A stretch of DNA of 54,049 bases from a virus. Shown here piece after piece: positions 9,225 through 17,955 of this stretch. The DNA lies in the IMG/VR virus record IMGVR_UViG_3300009370_001261, positions 1 to 54,049 of that record. One strand, written 5' to 3'. The first letter of the stretch is position 1. Every line of letters starts with the position of its first letter. The notes beneath the pieces were generated by a model that saw only the letters and a list, made by a program, of their open reading frames with translations, searched no databases and was not told the origin of the DNA. Position numbers and translations under genes: made by a program.

Positions 9225-9754
9225 TGAAGTATAAAGATGAAATAATAAGAAGTATGGAGTGGTTAGCTGATAAAGATGATACAATCTTTTTTGGACAATC
9301 AGTTTTGTATAGTGGTAATGCAATTTATAATACATTAAAAACATTACCAGAAGAAAAGAGAATTGAATTACCCGTATTTGAAGAAATACAAATGGGAATG
9401 AGTACTGGTATGGCGTTAGAAGGATTAGTTCCTATTAGTTGTTTTCCGAGATTTGATTTTTTATTAAGGTGTATGGATTCATTAGTTAATCACTTGGATA
9501 AAATACAAGAAATGACTGAAGAAACATTTAAACCAAAAGTTATAATGAGAACTTCTATTGGTTCAACAAATCCATTAAATGGTGGTGTTCAACATACTAA
9601 TGATTATACTGAACCATTTAAACAAATATTGACTGAAGTTGGTGTGGTTTTATTAAACGAACCAGAAGAAATATTTCCTACATTTGAAAGTGCATATGAA
9701 CGAGATGGTTCATCTTTAATAATTGAGTGGGGTGATTATTATAATGAAAAATAA
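9224..9754 (+). CDS. Thiamine-diphosphate dehydrogenase E1 beta-like subunit, pyrimidine domain only
   Basis: 176 residues from ATG at 9224, which overlaps the E1 alpha stop (TAATG). Contains the pyrimidine-binding domain: ELPVFEEIQMGMSTGMALEG with the Glu that activates ThDP, then GLVPISCFPRFDFLLRCMDS and the GSTNPLNGGVQHTND loop. The usual C-terminal transketolase_C domain (about 130 residues) is absent. With the alpha subunit it would make a minimal ThDP enzyme of about 385 residues. In secondary metabolism such E1 alpha/beta pairs (AviB1/AviB2 of avilamycin) are implicated in adding two-carbon branches to deoxysugars; that role is proposed here from the neighbours. Confidence 0.75.
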   Translation: MKYKDEIIRSMEWLADKDDTIFFGQSVLYSGNAIYNTLKTLPEEKRIELPVFEEIQMGMSTGMALEGLVPISCFPRFDFLLRCMDSLVNHLDKIQEMTEETFKPKVIMRTSIGSTNPLNGGVQHTNDYTEPFKQILTEVGVVLLNEPEEIFPTFESAYERDGSSLIIEWGDYYNEK

Positions 9755-10655
9755 AATAAACCTCGATGATAAAAATATATTAGTAACTGGTGGTAATGGT
9801 ATGATAGGACGACAATTAGTTGAATTATTATATGATACAACATCAGCTAATATAATGGTAGCCGATTTACCAAATGTTGATTTAAGAGATAGAAAGGATT
9901 GTAAGGATGTTTGTGAAGGACAAGATATAGTATTTCATCTTGCTGGAATCAAAGGTTCGCCTATAAGGTGTATGGAATCTCCAGCATCATTTAGTGTTCC
10001 AATGATTCAGTTTAATGCCAATATGGTAGAAGCAGCATATAACGCGAATGTAGATTGGTTTTTATACACGAGTTCAGTTGGTGTTTATCATCCAGCAGAG
10101 GTATTTGTTGAAGATGATGTATGGGAAACATTTCCATCTGAAAATGATTGGTTTGCTGGGTGGGCTAAAAGAATAGGTGAAATGAATGTAGAAGCATATA
10201 TGAAACAATATGATTGGAATAAATGTTCTATTGTTCGACCTGCTAATGTTTATGGTCCTTATGATAATTTTGGTCAATGGTCTATGGTTGTTCCGTCATT
10301 GATTAAAAAGGCACACGAGAATGATGTATTAGAGGTTTGGGGTGATGGTTCACCTATTAGAGATTTGATTTATTCAGAGGATGTAGCACGAGGTATGTTA
10401 CATATGGTAGAGAATAAAGTTACAGAACCAGTAAATCTCGGAAGTGGAAATGGTGTAACTATTAGAGAGATAGCAGAAATAGTTGCTAATTATTTTAATA
10501 AAGAGATAGTATGGGATAAAACAAAACCTATGGGTGATTCAAAACGATTGATGAGTATGGAAAGATCAGAAAGTCATGGTTTTAAATCAACTGTTGATTT
10601 TAAAGATGGTATTTTAAAAACTATTGAATGGTATTTGGAGTCAATAAGTGAGTAA
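9744..10655 (+). CDS. NAD-dependent epimerase/GDP-fucose-synthase-like protein with altered catalytic site
   Basis: 303 residues from ATG at 9744, overlapping the E1 beta stop by 11 bases. N-terminal GGNGMIG, then DLRD, FHLAGIKGSP, TSSVGVYHP. The catalytic YxxxK is FAGWAKRIGE: the Lys is present but the Tyr position is Ala (GCT, codon at about 10155). C-terminal half: RPANVYGPYDNF, GDGSPIRDLIYSEDVA, NLGSG, all typical. Either a neighbouring aromatic residue replaces Tyr or the protein is inactive/regulatory. Sits between the ThDP enzyme and the PLP dehydratase. Confidence 0.75.
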   Translation: MKNKINLDDKNILVTGGNGMIGRQLVELLYDTTSANIMVADLPNVDLRDRKDCKDVCEGQDIVFHLAGIKGSPIRCMESPASFSVPMIQFNANMVEAAYNANVDWFLYTSSVGVYHPAEVFVEDDVWETFPSENDWFAGWAKRIGEMNVEAYMKQYDWNKCSIVRPANVYGPYDNFGQWSMVVPSLIKKAHENDVLEVWGDGSPIRDLIYSEDVARGMLHMVENKVTEPVNLGSGNGVTIREIAEIVANYFNKEIVWDKTKPMGDSKRLMSMERSESHGFKSTVDFKDGILKTIEWYLESISE

Positions 10656-11832
10656 TTTTCAACATACGGATATACCAATAAAATATCCTTTAGCAAAAGA
10701 AACAATAACAGAAGTAGAAATACAGAGGTTAATTGAGTGGTTAAAAAAATATCCACGATTAACCAAAGGAGAACTCACAGTTGAGTTTGAAAAAAAATGG
10801 GCTGAATATATAGGAACAAAATATTCTGTTTTTGTTAATTCTGGTTCTTCTGCAAATCTTTTGATGATTTATGCATTAAAAGAACTCGGTAAGTTAAATG
10901 GTAAAGTGATTGTTCCATCAGTTGGTTGGGTTACTACCATTTCACCGTTGTTACAATTTGGAATAGAACCTGTTATGGTTGATGCAGATAAAAAAACATT
11001 TGGTATTGATTTGGAACAAACAGAATTTCTTCTAAAAACGGAAGATATTTCTGCTATAATATTTGTTCAAGTTTTAGGTGTTCCACATTATAAAGAAGAA
11101 TTATTGAGATTATCAAAAAAATACAATGTTCCATTATTAGAAGATGGTTGTGCAGCACTTGGTTCAAGTTATGAAGATGGGACTATGGTTGGTCAAGTAG
11201 GTGATATGTCCACTTTTTCATTTTATTTTGGTCATCAATTTTCAACCATTGAAGGTGGAATGATAAATACTGATGATGAAGATTTATATCATATGTTATT
11301 AATGTTACGAAGTCATGGTTGGGGAAAGGATTTACCAAATGATTTATATAAACAATTAATGGAAAAAAATGATATTGACCCATTTCATGAACCTTTTACA
11401 TTTTTAATTCCTGGCTTTAATTTGAGGTCTACAGATTTACAGGCATTTATTGGACTTAGACAAGTAGAAAAGGCAGATTGGATATCAGAAATGAGGACAG
11501 AAAATCATATTGAATATGCAAAACAATTAGATGGACATTTTGAATTTCAAGATTGGGGAAATGATAATCCGTGTAGTATTTCATTCGGAGCTTTAGCAGA
11601 AAGTAAAGAACATAGAAAAGAGGTTGTTAATAGATTGGTAGAAAATAATATAGAAACTCGTATATTTAGTGCAGGTAATCTTGGATTACATCCATTTTGG
11701 GTAAATAGATATGGTGAATTTCATGGTGAAGTGGCAGATAAAATCCATTCACGAGGATTTTTCTTACCTAATTATCCAGAGTTAGAAATAGATGATATTT
11801 ATTATATAACTGGAGTTTGTAAACATGAATAA
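10648..11832 (+). CDS. DegT/DnrJ/EryC1/StrS-family PLP enzyme, 3-dehydratase type
   Basis: 394 residues with the full fold type I architecture: TKGELTVEFEKKWAEYIG, VNSGSSANLL, LEDGCAALGSSY, RSHGWGKD, GFNLRSTDLQAFIG. In aminotransferases of this family the PLP lysine lies in a motif like SFxxxKxxTTGEGGM; here it reads SFYFGHQFSTIEGGM with His196 at that position. His in place of Lys is the mark of sugar 3-dehydratases (ColD, the RfbH/E1 enzymes), which remove the C3 hydroxyl of a 4-keto-6-deoxy nucleotide sugar. The expected product is a 3,6-dideoxy-4-keto sugar. Overlaps both neighbours by 8 bases. Confidence 0.85.
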   Translation: MSNFQHTDIPIKYPLAKETITEVEIQRLIEWLKKYPRLTKGELTVEFEKKWAEYIGTKYSVFVNSGSSANLLMIYALKELGKLNGKVIVPSVGWVTTISPLLQFGIEPVMVDADKKTFGIDLEQTEFLLKTEDISAIIFVQVLGVPHYKEELLRLSKKYNVPLLEDGCAALGSSYEDGTMVGQVGDMSTFSFYFGHQFSTIEGGMINTDDEDLYHMLLMLRSHGWGKDLPNDLYKQLMEKNDIDPFHEPFTFLIPGFNLRSTDLQAFIGLRQVEKADWISEMRTENHIEYAKQLDGHFEFQDWGNDNPCSISFGALAESKEHRKEVVNRLVENNIETRIFSAGNLGLHPFWVNRYGEFHGEVADKIHSRGFFLPNYPELEIDDIYYITGVCKHE

Positions 11833-13867
11833 TAAAATATTTCTCGCGGATTTAACACATACTGGATCGGGGTTGATGGCATTAACTTTTCCATTGGGAA
11901 CGAGTTATGTAGCTGGATATTCAAATAAAGTTTTGAGTAATGAGTTTGATTTTAAATTATTTAAATTACCAGAGGATTTAATTAAGGCAATTTCAAAAGA
12001 ATCCCCACTTGTTTTAGCATTATCTAATTATAGTTGGAATATAGAATTGGGATATAAAGTAATAGAATGGGCTAAAGATTTAAATCCTAATTTAATTACA
12101 GTTTTTGGTGGTCCAAATTTCCCAACTGAATCTTCTGAAAAAGAAGCTTTTTTAAAATTTAGGTCAAAGTTAGATTTTTATATTGAAAGTGAGGGAGAGA
12201 TTGGTTTTGTAGATTTGTTACAAAAACTTAAAGAATATGATTTTAATGGTAAAGATTTAAAAGGGTCCCAAGAAAAAATTATAAATTGTACTTATCTCGA
12301 TGAAAATTGTTTAATTGAATCAACCATCCAAAGGATTACAGATGTAAATATGTTACCTTCACCTTATTTAAATGGTAGTATGGATGAATTTTTTAAATTA
12401 CCACTTATTCCGATGATTGAAACTAACAGAGGATGTCCTTTTTCTTGTACTTTTTGTGCAGATGGTTTAAAATATAAAAATAAAGTTTATAGTTATGATA
12501 CATCACGAGTAAGAGAAGAACTCCATTATATTTATGAAAATGTAAAAAATAATGGTTTTAAGGTGGATGAACTTAGAATTAGTGATCTTAATTTTGGTAT
12601 GTTTAGAGAAGATAAAGAAACTGCGGGATATATAGCAGAATTACAAAGTAATTATGGCTGGCCAAAACTTGTTAGAGGATCGTTAGGAAAAAACAGACAT
12701 GATAGAATCATGGATATGTTAGGTTTACTAAAAGGAACTTTTCCAATGGGAGCGGCATTACAGTCTACTGATGAAACTGTTTTAAAAAATATTAAACGTA
12801 GTAATATATCTGTTGAATCTTATAAGAAAGTAATAAGGTTTATGAGAGGAACAGATAAAAAATCTAAAACTTTTAGTGAACTCATTTTGGGACTACCAGG
12901 GGATTCTAAAAAAACTCATTTTAAATCATTGAAAACTGTAATTGAAAATAAAGTTAATACAATTAGACAATTCCAAGCAATATTACTCAGTGGTACAGAA
13001 ATGGCTAACCCACAGACCAGAGATGAATTTAAGTTATTAAGTAAACATAGAATAATGAGTGGGGCAGTAGGAAAGTATAAATTTGGAGATGATGAAGTTC
13101 CTATAACAGAAATAGAAGAAATTATAGTAGGCTCAAAAGATATGTCATTTGATGATTATGTAACTTGTCGTAAAATGTTATTGATTATTGAAACATTTCA
13201 TAATAATGCACTTTTTGAAGAATTTTTCTTGGCATTAGAAAAACTCGGTATTCCAGAATGGGAATGTTTAGTTTATATTTTGAATCACGATGAGATTTAT
13301 ACTTCTAAGATAAAAGAAATTATGTTAAGTTATGTTAAATCTACAGAACATGGTTTGTATGAAACTTATGAACAGGCAAAAACACATTCAGTTCGTCCCG
13401 GCCGTTACGAAAAACATTTATCTGGAGAAATAGGTTCACGTGAATTAGTAGAACATAAGGGATTGTTATACAATGAAATGGATGATCTTGTACAGATAAT
13501 GGTTAAAGTTTCAAAGAAGTTTATGGAGAAACATGGAGTTTTGTCAAGAAAGACAATAGATTACTTTGAACAATTAGGATATTATATTATATGTGCAAAG
13601 GGTAATATTGTTGATACAGATTTAGAATATGATTGGGAATTTAATTATAATTGGACGGATATTGGTAAATTAAACTTTGAAATCGATCCTCGTAAGATAA
13701 AACGATATACTGAAAATCTTTCATTTAAATTTTTTCATAATAAAGATCAAAAGGATAGAATTAAAAATGCAATAGCGCTTCATCCTAATCATCCTACAGC
13801 GGCACCAATGTTGTATAATCAGAATATGAAAATGTTATATAGGAAATTTAAACCTCATGAAATTTGA
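11825..13867 (+). CDS. Cobalamin-binding-domain radical SAM enzyme
   Basis: 680 residues. N-terminal B12-binding-like domain (LALSNYSWNIELGYKVIEWA, VFGGPNFP, ESEGEIGFVDLL), then the radical SAM core with the 4Fe-4S motif at Cys204, Cys208, Cys211 (RGCPFSCTFC). Further SAM-barrel marks: ELRISDLNFG, GAALQSTDETVLKNIKR, SELILGLPG. A C-terminal region of about 250 residues has no recognised fold. This class does methylations and carbon-skeleton chemistry; within this cluster a C-methylation or rearrangement of a sugar is plausible (inference). Paralogue at 22106. Confidence 0.8.
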   Translation: MNNKIFLADLTHTGSGLMALTFPLGTSYVAGYSNKVLSNEFDFKLFKLPEDLIKAISKESPLVLALSNYSWNIELGYKVIEWAKDLNPNLITVFGGPNFPTESSEKEAFLKFRSKLDFYIESEGEIGFVDLLQKLKEYDFNGKDLKGSQEKIINCTYLDENCLIESTIQRITDVNMLPSPYLNGSMDEFFKLPLIPMIETNRGCPFSCTFCADGLKYKNKVYSYDTSRVREELHYIYENVKNNGFKVDELRISDLNFGMFREDKETAGYIAELQSNYGWPKLVRGSLGKNRHDRIMDMLGLLKGTFPMGAALQSTDETVLKNIKRSNISVESYKKVIRFMRGTDKKSKTFSELILGLPGDSKKTHFKSLKTVIENKVNTIRQFQAILLSGTEMANPQTRDEFKLLSKHRIMSGAVGKYKFGDDEVPITEIEEIIVGSKDMSFDDYVTCRKMLLIIETFHNNALFEEFFLALEKLGIPEWECLVYILNHDEIYTSKIKEIMLSYVKSTEHGLYETYEQAKTHSVRPGRYEKHLSGEIGSRELVEHKGLLYNEMDDLVQIMVKVSKKFMEKHGVLSRKTIDYFEQLGYYIICAKGNIVDTDLEYDWEFNYNWTDIGKLNFEIDPRKIKRYTENLSFKFFHNKDQKDRIKNAIALHPNHPTAAPMLYNQNMKMLYRKFKPHEI

Positions 13868-13958
13868 TAATTTTATAGAAGAGTACAATAAGAATGGTTT
13901 TGTTATAGTTGATAATTTTTTGCCTGAAGAAGGTGCTAATATAGGAGAAATAAAATGA
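13857..13958 (+). pseudogene. Truncated oxygenase start, copy A
   Basis: 33 codons, starting inside the end of the radical SAM gene. Product MKFDNFIEEYNKNGFVIVDN then FLPEEGANIGEIK. It is a diverged version of the N-terminus of the 2-oxoglutarate oxygenase at 14059 that ends after one helix and strand at a TGA overlapping the next ATG. Probably the remnant of a paralogous oxygenase gene. Confidence 0.6.
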
Positions 13959-14129
13959 AACATGATTATAGTAGTTTAATAGATGATTATAAAAAAAATG
14001 GATTTGTAATAGTTGATAATTTTTTGCCTGAAGAAGGTGCTAATATAGGAGAAATAAAATGAAACATGATTATAGTAGTTTAATAGATGATTATAAAAAA
14101 AATGGATTTGTAATAGTTGATAATCTTTT
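13907..14129 (+). repeat. Direct repeat, about 104-base period, at oxygenase gene start
   Basis: The block 13955-14058 is a tandem duplication: its first ~70 bases recur at 14059-14125 and its last ~44 bases recur from copy A at about 13907-13954. The period is 104 bases, not a multiple of three, and each unit ends in GGAGAAATAAAATGA. The near-perfect identity says the event is recent, or the repeat is actively maintained, or it is an assembly artefact. Confidence 0.8.
13955..14062 (+). pseudogene. Truncated oxygenase start, copy B (hybrid)
   Basis: 35 codons, product MKHDYSSLIDDYKKNGFVIV then DNFLPEEGANIGEIK. The first about 22 codons equal copy C (the real gene at 14059), while the last 13 codons equal copy A. 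It ends with TGA overlapping the ATG of the real gene. The ribosome site (ATAGGAGAAATAAA) is identical before copies B and C, so ribosomes can reinitiate along the chain. It looks like a tandem duplication product and probably has no protein function. Confidence 0.6.
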
Positions 14130-14688
14130 ACCAAAAGAAATAGCTAATAAATTAGAGAGTATGTATACTAAGGATGGAAACGAATGGGAATTTATTGATC
14201 AATATAGGGATCAAGGATATAGTAAAGGTAAATATGGTAAAAGCTATACTAATTCATCATATTTTCCAGGAGTAGAAGAAGCATATACTGCTAAGTTTTG
14301 GCGGTCAAATAAATTAGAAGTGGAAACATCAAGTATATTTGATGAATACTTTAAACCAGCTTTAAAATCCATTTCCCAATCAGAGTTAAGTGAATATGAT
14401 GTAAGGTGCTATAAACTTGATGAAGGTTGTCATTATAGAACACATATTGATGATTGGTTAGGTGTGATTGGTTGTATTTATTATATTAATAAAAATTGGA
14501 TATGGGATTGGGGTGGAATACTTCATGCAGGAATGGATAATGGTGGTGATCAAATTATCCCAATATTTCCTAAATTTAATCGGGCTGTTTTTATAAGTCA
14601 TGGTGAATTTAGATTTCCCCATTTTATTAGTCCAGTAACTAATTACGCATTAAATTCAAGACTTTCAATGATTTCATTTAATAAGTAG
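14059..14688 (+). CDS. 2-oxoglutarate/Fe(II)-dependent oxygenase
   Basis: 209 residues with the double-stranded beta-helix iron site: HID at 129-131 (YRTHIDDW), distal His188 (FPHFISPV) and a following Arg in NSRLSMISF that would bind 2-oxoglutarate. YINKNWIWDWGGIL matches the central strand of the 2OG-FeII_Oxy family. In T4-like phages such enzymes often lie near structural or surface genes. Here it would hydroxylate or oxidise a sugar or lipid intermediate (inference). Its start is the third of three tandem copies; SD AGGAGA 7 bases upstream. Confidence 0.8.
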   Translation: MKHDYSSLIDDYKKNGFVIVDNLLPKEIANKLESMYTKDGNEWEFIDQYRDQGYSKGKYGKSYTNSSYFPGVEEAYTAKFWRSNKLEVETSSIFDEYFKPALKSISQSELSEYDVRCYKLDEGCHYRTHIDDWLGVIGCIYYINKNWIWDWGGILHAGMDNGGDQIIPIFPKFNRAVFISHGEFRFPHFISPVTNYALNSRLSMISFNK

Positions 14689-14698
14689 GAGATAAATA

Positions 14699-15736
14699 AT
14701 GTATTTTAAAAATAAGAAGGTGGTTATAACAGGCGGAAGTGGTTTTGTAGGAACACATTTTATTGAGGAATTACTCAATAGAGGTGCACAAGTTAGAACT
14801 TATGTACATAAAACACCATTGAAGATAAATCCACTTTCGTTAAAAGATGACGAGAGAATTGAAGTTTTACAGAATATTAATTTAGAAAAATTAGAAGATG
14901 CTATAAAATTAATAGATGGTGCTGATTATGTAGTTCATTGTGCAGGGTACATAGGACATCCTTCGTCAATAGCCACAGATTTTCAACTTTCATTAAATCA
15001 AATTACAGTTATTACTAATGTTTTAGAGGCATGTGTTAAAACAAATGTTAAGGGATTTTTAGACCTAAATAGTTCAACAGGTTATCCCGATAGACGATAT
15101 CCAATTACAGAGGATGAATATTGGGATGAAGAACCATATATTTCTTATTATGGATATGGTTGGATGCGAAGGTATAGAGAAAAAGTTATGGAACACGCCT
15201 CACATTTATCTGATATGAAAATTGGTATAGCAAGAGGAACTGCAATATTTGGACCCCATGACAATTTCAATTTAGAAACTTGTCATGTAGTTCCAGCACT
15301 TATAAAACGATTATTGAGTGGTGAAGATCCATTTGTAGTGTGGGGAAGTCCAGATGTAGTTAGAGATTTTCTTTATGTAAAAGATGTTATAAATGGATGT
15401 TTGTTGGTTTTAGAGAAAGGCGAATCAATGAGACCGTATAATGTTGGATATGGTTCTACTGTAACCATAGGTGATATTGTAGATGCACTTCAAGATGTGA
15501 GTGGTAAATTTCCTGATGTAGAATGGGATAATTCTAAACCAACCACAATTCCATTTAGGTCTTGTAGTACAGAGAGAATACAAAATGAACTTGGATTTGA
15601 ACCCAAGTATACATTTAGAGATGCGCTTCAAGAAACAGTTGAATGGTATAAAGAGAATGATGATAACTATGTAGAGGATTATAGTTATAGTTGTTATCCA
15701 TCGTGGGAAAGATCACTTAAAGAGGACAAAAAATGA
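14699..15736 (+). CDS. NAD-dependent epimerase/dehydratase, Lys-to-Arg at the catalytic pair
   Basis: 345 residues. GGSGFVG dinucleotide motif (10-16), VVHCAGYIGHPSS, LNSSTGYPD. The catalytic YxxxK region is YGYGWMRRYREKVMEH, so Tyr is kept but the Lys position is Arg. Then RGTAIFGPHDNF, WGSPDVVRDFLYVKDV, YNVGYG. Its overall pattern is like the gene at 9744 (GWAKR there, GWMRR here), so both belong to one GDP-fucose-synthase-like subgroup. SD GGAG 8 bases before ATG. Ends with 4-base overlap on the next epimerase. Confidence 0.8.
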   Translation: MYFKNKKVVITGGSGFVGTHFIEELLNRGAQVRTYVHKTPLKINPLSLKDDERIEVLQNINLEKLEDAIKLIDGADYVVHCAGYIGHPSSIATDFQLSLNQITVITNVLEACVKTNVKGFLDLNSSTGYPDRRYPITEDEYWDEEPYISYYGYGWMRRYREKVMEHASHLSDMKIGIARGTAIFGPHDNFNLETCHVVPALIKRLLSGEDPFVVWGSPDVVRDFLYVKDVINGCLLVLEKGESMRPYNVGYGSTVTIGDIVDALQDVSGKFPDVEWDNSKPTTIPFRSCSTERIQNELGFEPKYTFRDALQETVEWYKENDDNYVEDYSYSCYPSWERSLKEDKK

Positions 15737-16698
15737 AAGTATTAATAACAGGTGGTGCAGGTTATCTTGGTTCTATATTAGTTCCAAAATTATTGAACTT
15801 AGATTATAACGTAACAGTTTATGATAATTTAATTTATAATCAATTATCATTAATTGATTTGTGTTATATTAAAAATTTTAAATTTGTTCAGTCTGATGTA
15901 CGAGATAAAGAAAATTTGTTAGGATATATTAAAGAAGCTGATATAGTTATACCATTGGCTGCCATAGTTGGATTTCCTGCGTGTGATAGAGATAAAAAAA
16001 TGGCAACTGAAATTAATTATGAGCAGATAAAATTTATTGTAGATAATTTATCTAAAGAACAAAGAATAGTATTTCCAAATTCAAATAGTGGGTATGGTAA
16101 AAGAGCAGATGGAATGTATTGTACTGAAGAATCACCATTAAATCCTGTTAGTCATTATGGACAAACGAAAGTGGATGCAGAAAAAGTTATAATGGATAGT
16201 GGAAATGGGATAGGGTTAAGATTAGCTACTGTTTTTGGTATTTCACCACGAATGAGATTAGATTTACTCGTAAATGAATTCGTTTATAAGGCTTTAACAG
16301 ATAGATATATTACAGTATTTGAAAAAGATTTTATTAGAAATTATATTCATATTAGAGATGTTGCGTATACTTTTAATTTTATGATAGATAATTATGATAA
16401 ATATAATGGTGAAATTTTTAATGTAGGATTAAGTGATAGTAATTTATCTAAAGAAGAACTTGTAGAGAAGATTAAAGGATATATTCCAGATTTTGCAATA
16501 ACTTATTCGGATTATTATGAAGATCCAGATAAAAGAAATTATTTAGTTTCTAATGAAAAAATTGAATCAACTGGTTGGTCGCCAACATATTCTTTGGATG
16601 ATGGAATCGAAGAATTGATAATGGCATATAAAATTATAGTTAATTTTGATATGAGTAAATTTAGAAATTCATTTCCATTAGGATATGGTAAGGTATGA
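15733..16698 (+). CDS. NAD-dependent sugar epimerase
   Basis: 321 residues. GGAGYLG at 7-13, VIPLAAIVGFPACDRD (the usual position of the ribose contact), SNSGYGK, catalytic HYGQTK (Tyr/Lys intact), RLATVFG, RNYIHIRDVAYTFN and FNVGLSDSN. It is closely related to the gene at 29217, which shares GGAGYLGS, LAAIVGEPSC, RMSTLFGVSYRVR and YNVGFNDLN. That subfamily occurs in LPS/capsule clusters; substrate unknown. Overlaps both neighbours by 4 bases. Confidence 0.85.
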   Translation: MKVLITGGAGYLGSILVPKLLNLDYNVTVYDNLIYNQLSLIDLCYIKNFKFVQSDVRDKENLLGYIKEADIVIPLAAIVGFPACDRDKKMATEINYEQIKFIVDNLSKEQRIVFPNSNSGYGKRADGMYCTEESPLNPVSHYGQTKVDAEKVIMDSGNGIGLRLATVFGISPRMRLDLLVNEFVYKALTDRYITVFEKDFIRNYIHIRDVAYTFNFMIDNYDKYNGEIFNVGLSDSNLSKEELVEKIKGYIPDFAITYSDYYEDPDKRNYLVSNEKIESTGWSPTYSLDDGIEELIMAYKIIVNFDMSKFRNSFPLGYGKV

Positions 16699-17168
16699 TT
16701 AAAGATTTAGAACAATTTACACCAAGTGTCGGGGAAGATTTTCGAGGGGACATCTATACAATATGGGACGAGTCATATCCAAAGTTAGATTGGAGAAAGG
16801 ATAAGGTTTCACATTCGAGAAAAGATACTCTGAGAGGATTACACGGTGACTTTAAAACATGGAAATTAATAAGTTGTATTCAAGGAAGTGTTTATTTAAT
16901 TGTTGCAGATAATCGTCCCGATTCACTAACCTATAAGGATTGGGATTCATTTGTGATATCGGCAGAAAATAGAAAACAAGTTTTAGTTCCACCTGGATGT
17001 GGTAATGGACATTTTGTATTAAGTGATGACTGTGCATTTCACTATAAAATGGCATATGATGGAGATTATGTAGACATAGATGACCAATTTGTTATAAAGT
17101 GGGATGAGGAGATGTGGGCGTTTGAATGGCCACACAATAATCCTATATTATTTGGGAGAGATAAATAA
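16695..17168 (+). CDS. dTDP-4-dehydrorhamnose 3,5-epimerase-like (RmlC family)
   Basis: 157 residues, a little shorter than typical RmlC (about 180). Family marks: DFRGDIYTIW, VSHSRKDTLRGLHGD with the catalytic His50, QGSVYLIVADNRPDS, QVLVPPGCGNGHFVLSDDC, FHYKMA. It would epimerise C3 and/or C5 of a 4-keto-6-deoxy nucleotide sugar, consistent with the dideoxysugar enzymes upstream. ATGA overlap with the previous gene. Confidence 0.85.
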   Translation: MIKDLEQFTPSVGEDFRGDIYTIWDESYPKLDWRKDKVSHSRKDTLRGLHGDFKTWKLISCIQGSVYLIVADNRPDSLTYKDWDSFVISAENRKQVLVPPGCGNGHFVLSDDCAFHYKMAYDGDYVDIDDQFVIKWDEEMWAFEWPHNNPILFGRDK

Positions 17169-17169
17169 T

Positions 17170-17955
17170 ATGAAAACACTTTGGGTTTTTGGAGACAGTT
17201 TTAGTGAAGATGTTAACAATGATATTTCAGTACATAACGGAGAAGTGGATAAGTATATTAAAAAATACTTAAATGGGATTCCATATGAAATCTGGAGTGA
17301 AATATTAGCAAAAAAATTAGGATTTAAATATAAAAATTATGCAGTTGTAAATGGATTATCTTTTGATTTTCATCTTACGAATACGAAGTGGTATAATTAT
17401 AATTCTAACGATTATATGATCAATAATGTTTCATATCTTTCAAGTAAATTTAAAAAAGATGATATTATATTCTTGGGATTTACAGATATGGCAAGAATGT
17501 GTTGGCCAACCGATGAGGGGATGGAATGTCACCTTCCTAATAGTGATAGAAGTTCTTTGATAAAAAATGAAAATAAGGTAATAGAATTATTAATGGCTCA
17601 AAAAACTAAATATGATTTTTATGCATTAAAAATGATTAATGAATTAAAAACACTTGAAACTTTATCTAAATTAGTAGGATTTAAATTATTTTACTGGGAT
17701 TGGACTTCGGCGTTGGAATGTATTATGTTTAAACATAATCTTCTTGATGAAAAATGGATCATTCCTATTGTTTATTCTAATGATTCAAGTTGGAGTGAAA
17801 ATATGGATACTAAGAATCTAAAATGGGATGTGCTAAACCAGTGGTCTATGTTTGAAGAAACAAATGGTGATATTAAGGATTGGCATGTTGGTAAAGAGGG
17901 GAATGAAATTCATGCAAATCATCTATATAATTATTTACGAGAGAATTTAAAATGA
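17170..17955 (+). CDS. SGNH-hydrolase-like protein
   Basis: 261 residues from ATG at 17170; an upstream in-frame start at 17104 lies inside the RmlC gene and encodes unrelated residues. Block I is FGDSFSED with nucleophile Ser10; block V is DWHVGKEGNEIHANHLYNYL (Asp/His pair). ITDMA-like FTDMARMCW is near block II/III. SGNH enzymes in glycan clusters commonly add or remove O-acyl groups. No signal peptide, so it would act in the cytoplasm. A second SGNH gene follows directly. Confidence 0.65.
   Translation: MKTLWVFGDSFSEDVNNDISVHNGEVDKYIKKYLNGIPYEIWSEILAKKLGFKYKNYAVVNGLSFDFHLTNTKWYNYNSNDYMINNVSYLSSKFKKDDIIFLGFTDMARMCWPTDEGMECHLPNSDRSSLIKNENKVIELLMAQKTKYDFYALKMINELKTLETLSKLVGFKLFYWDWTSALECIMFKHNLLDEKWIIPIVYSNDSSWSENMDTKNLKWDVLNQWSMFEETNGDIKDWHVGKEGNEIHANHLYNYLRENLK

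Noticed and set aside
13857-14062. Two functional leader peptides before the oxygenase
   Set aside because: Copy A is the diverged head of an oxygenase, and copy B is a hybrid made from copies A and C. A duplication remnant explains both better than a designed leader, though an effect on translation is not excluded.
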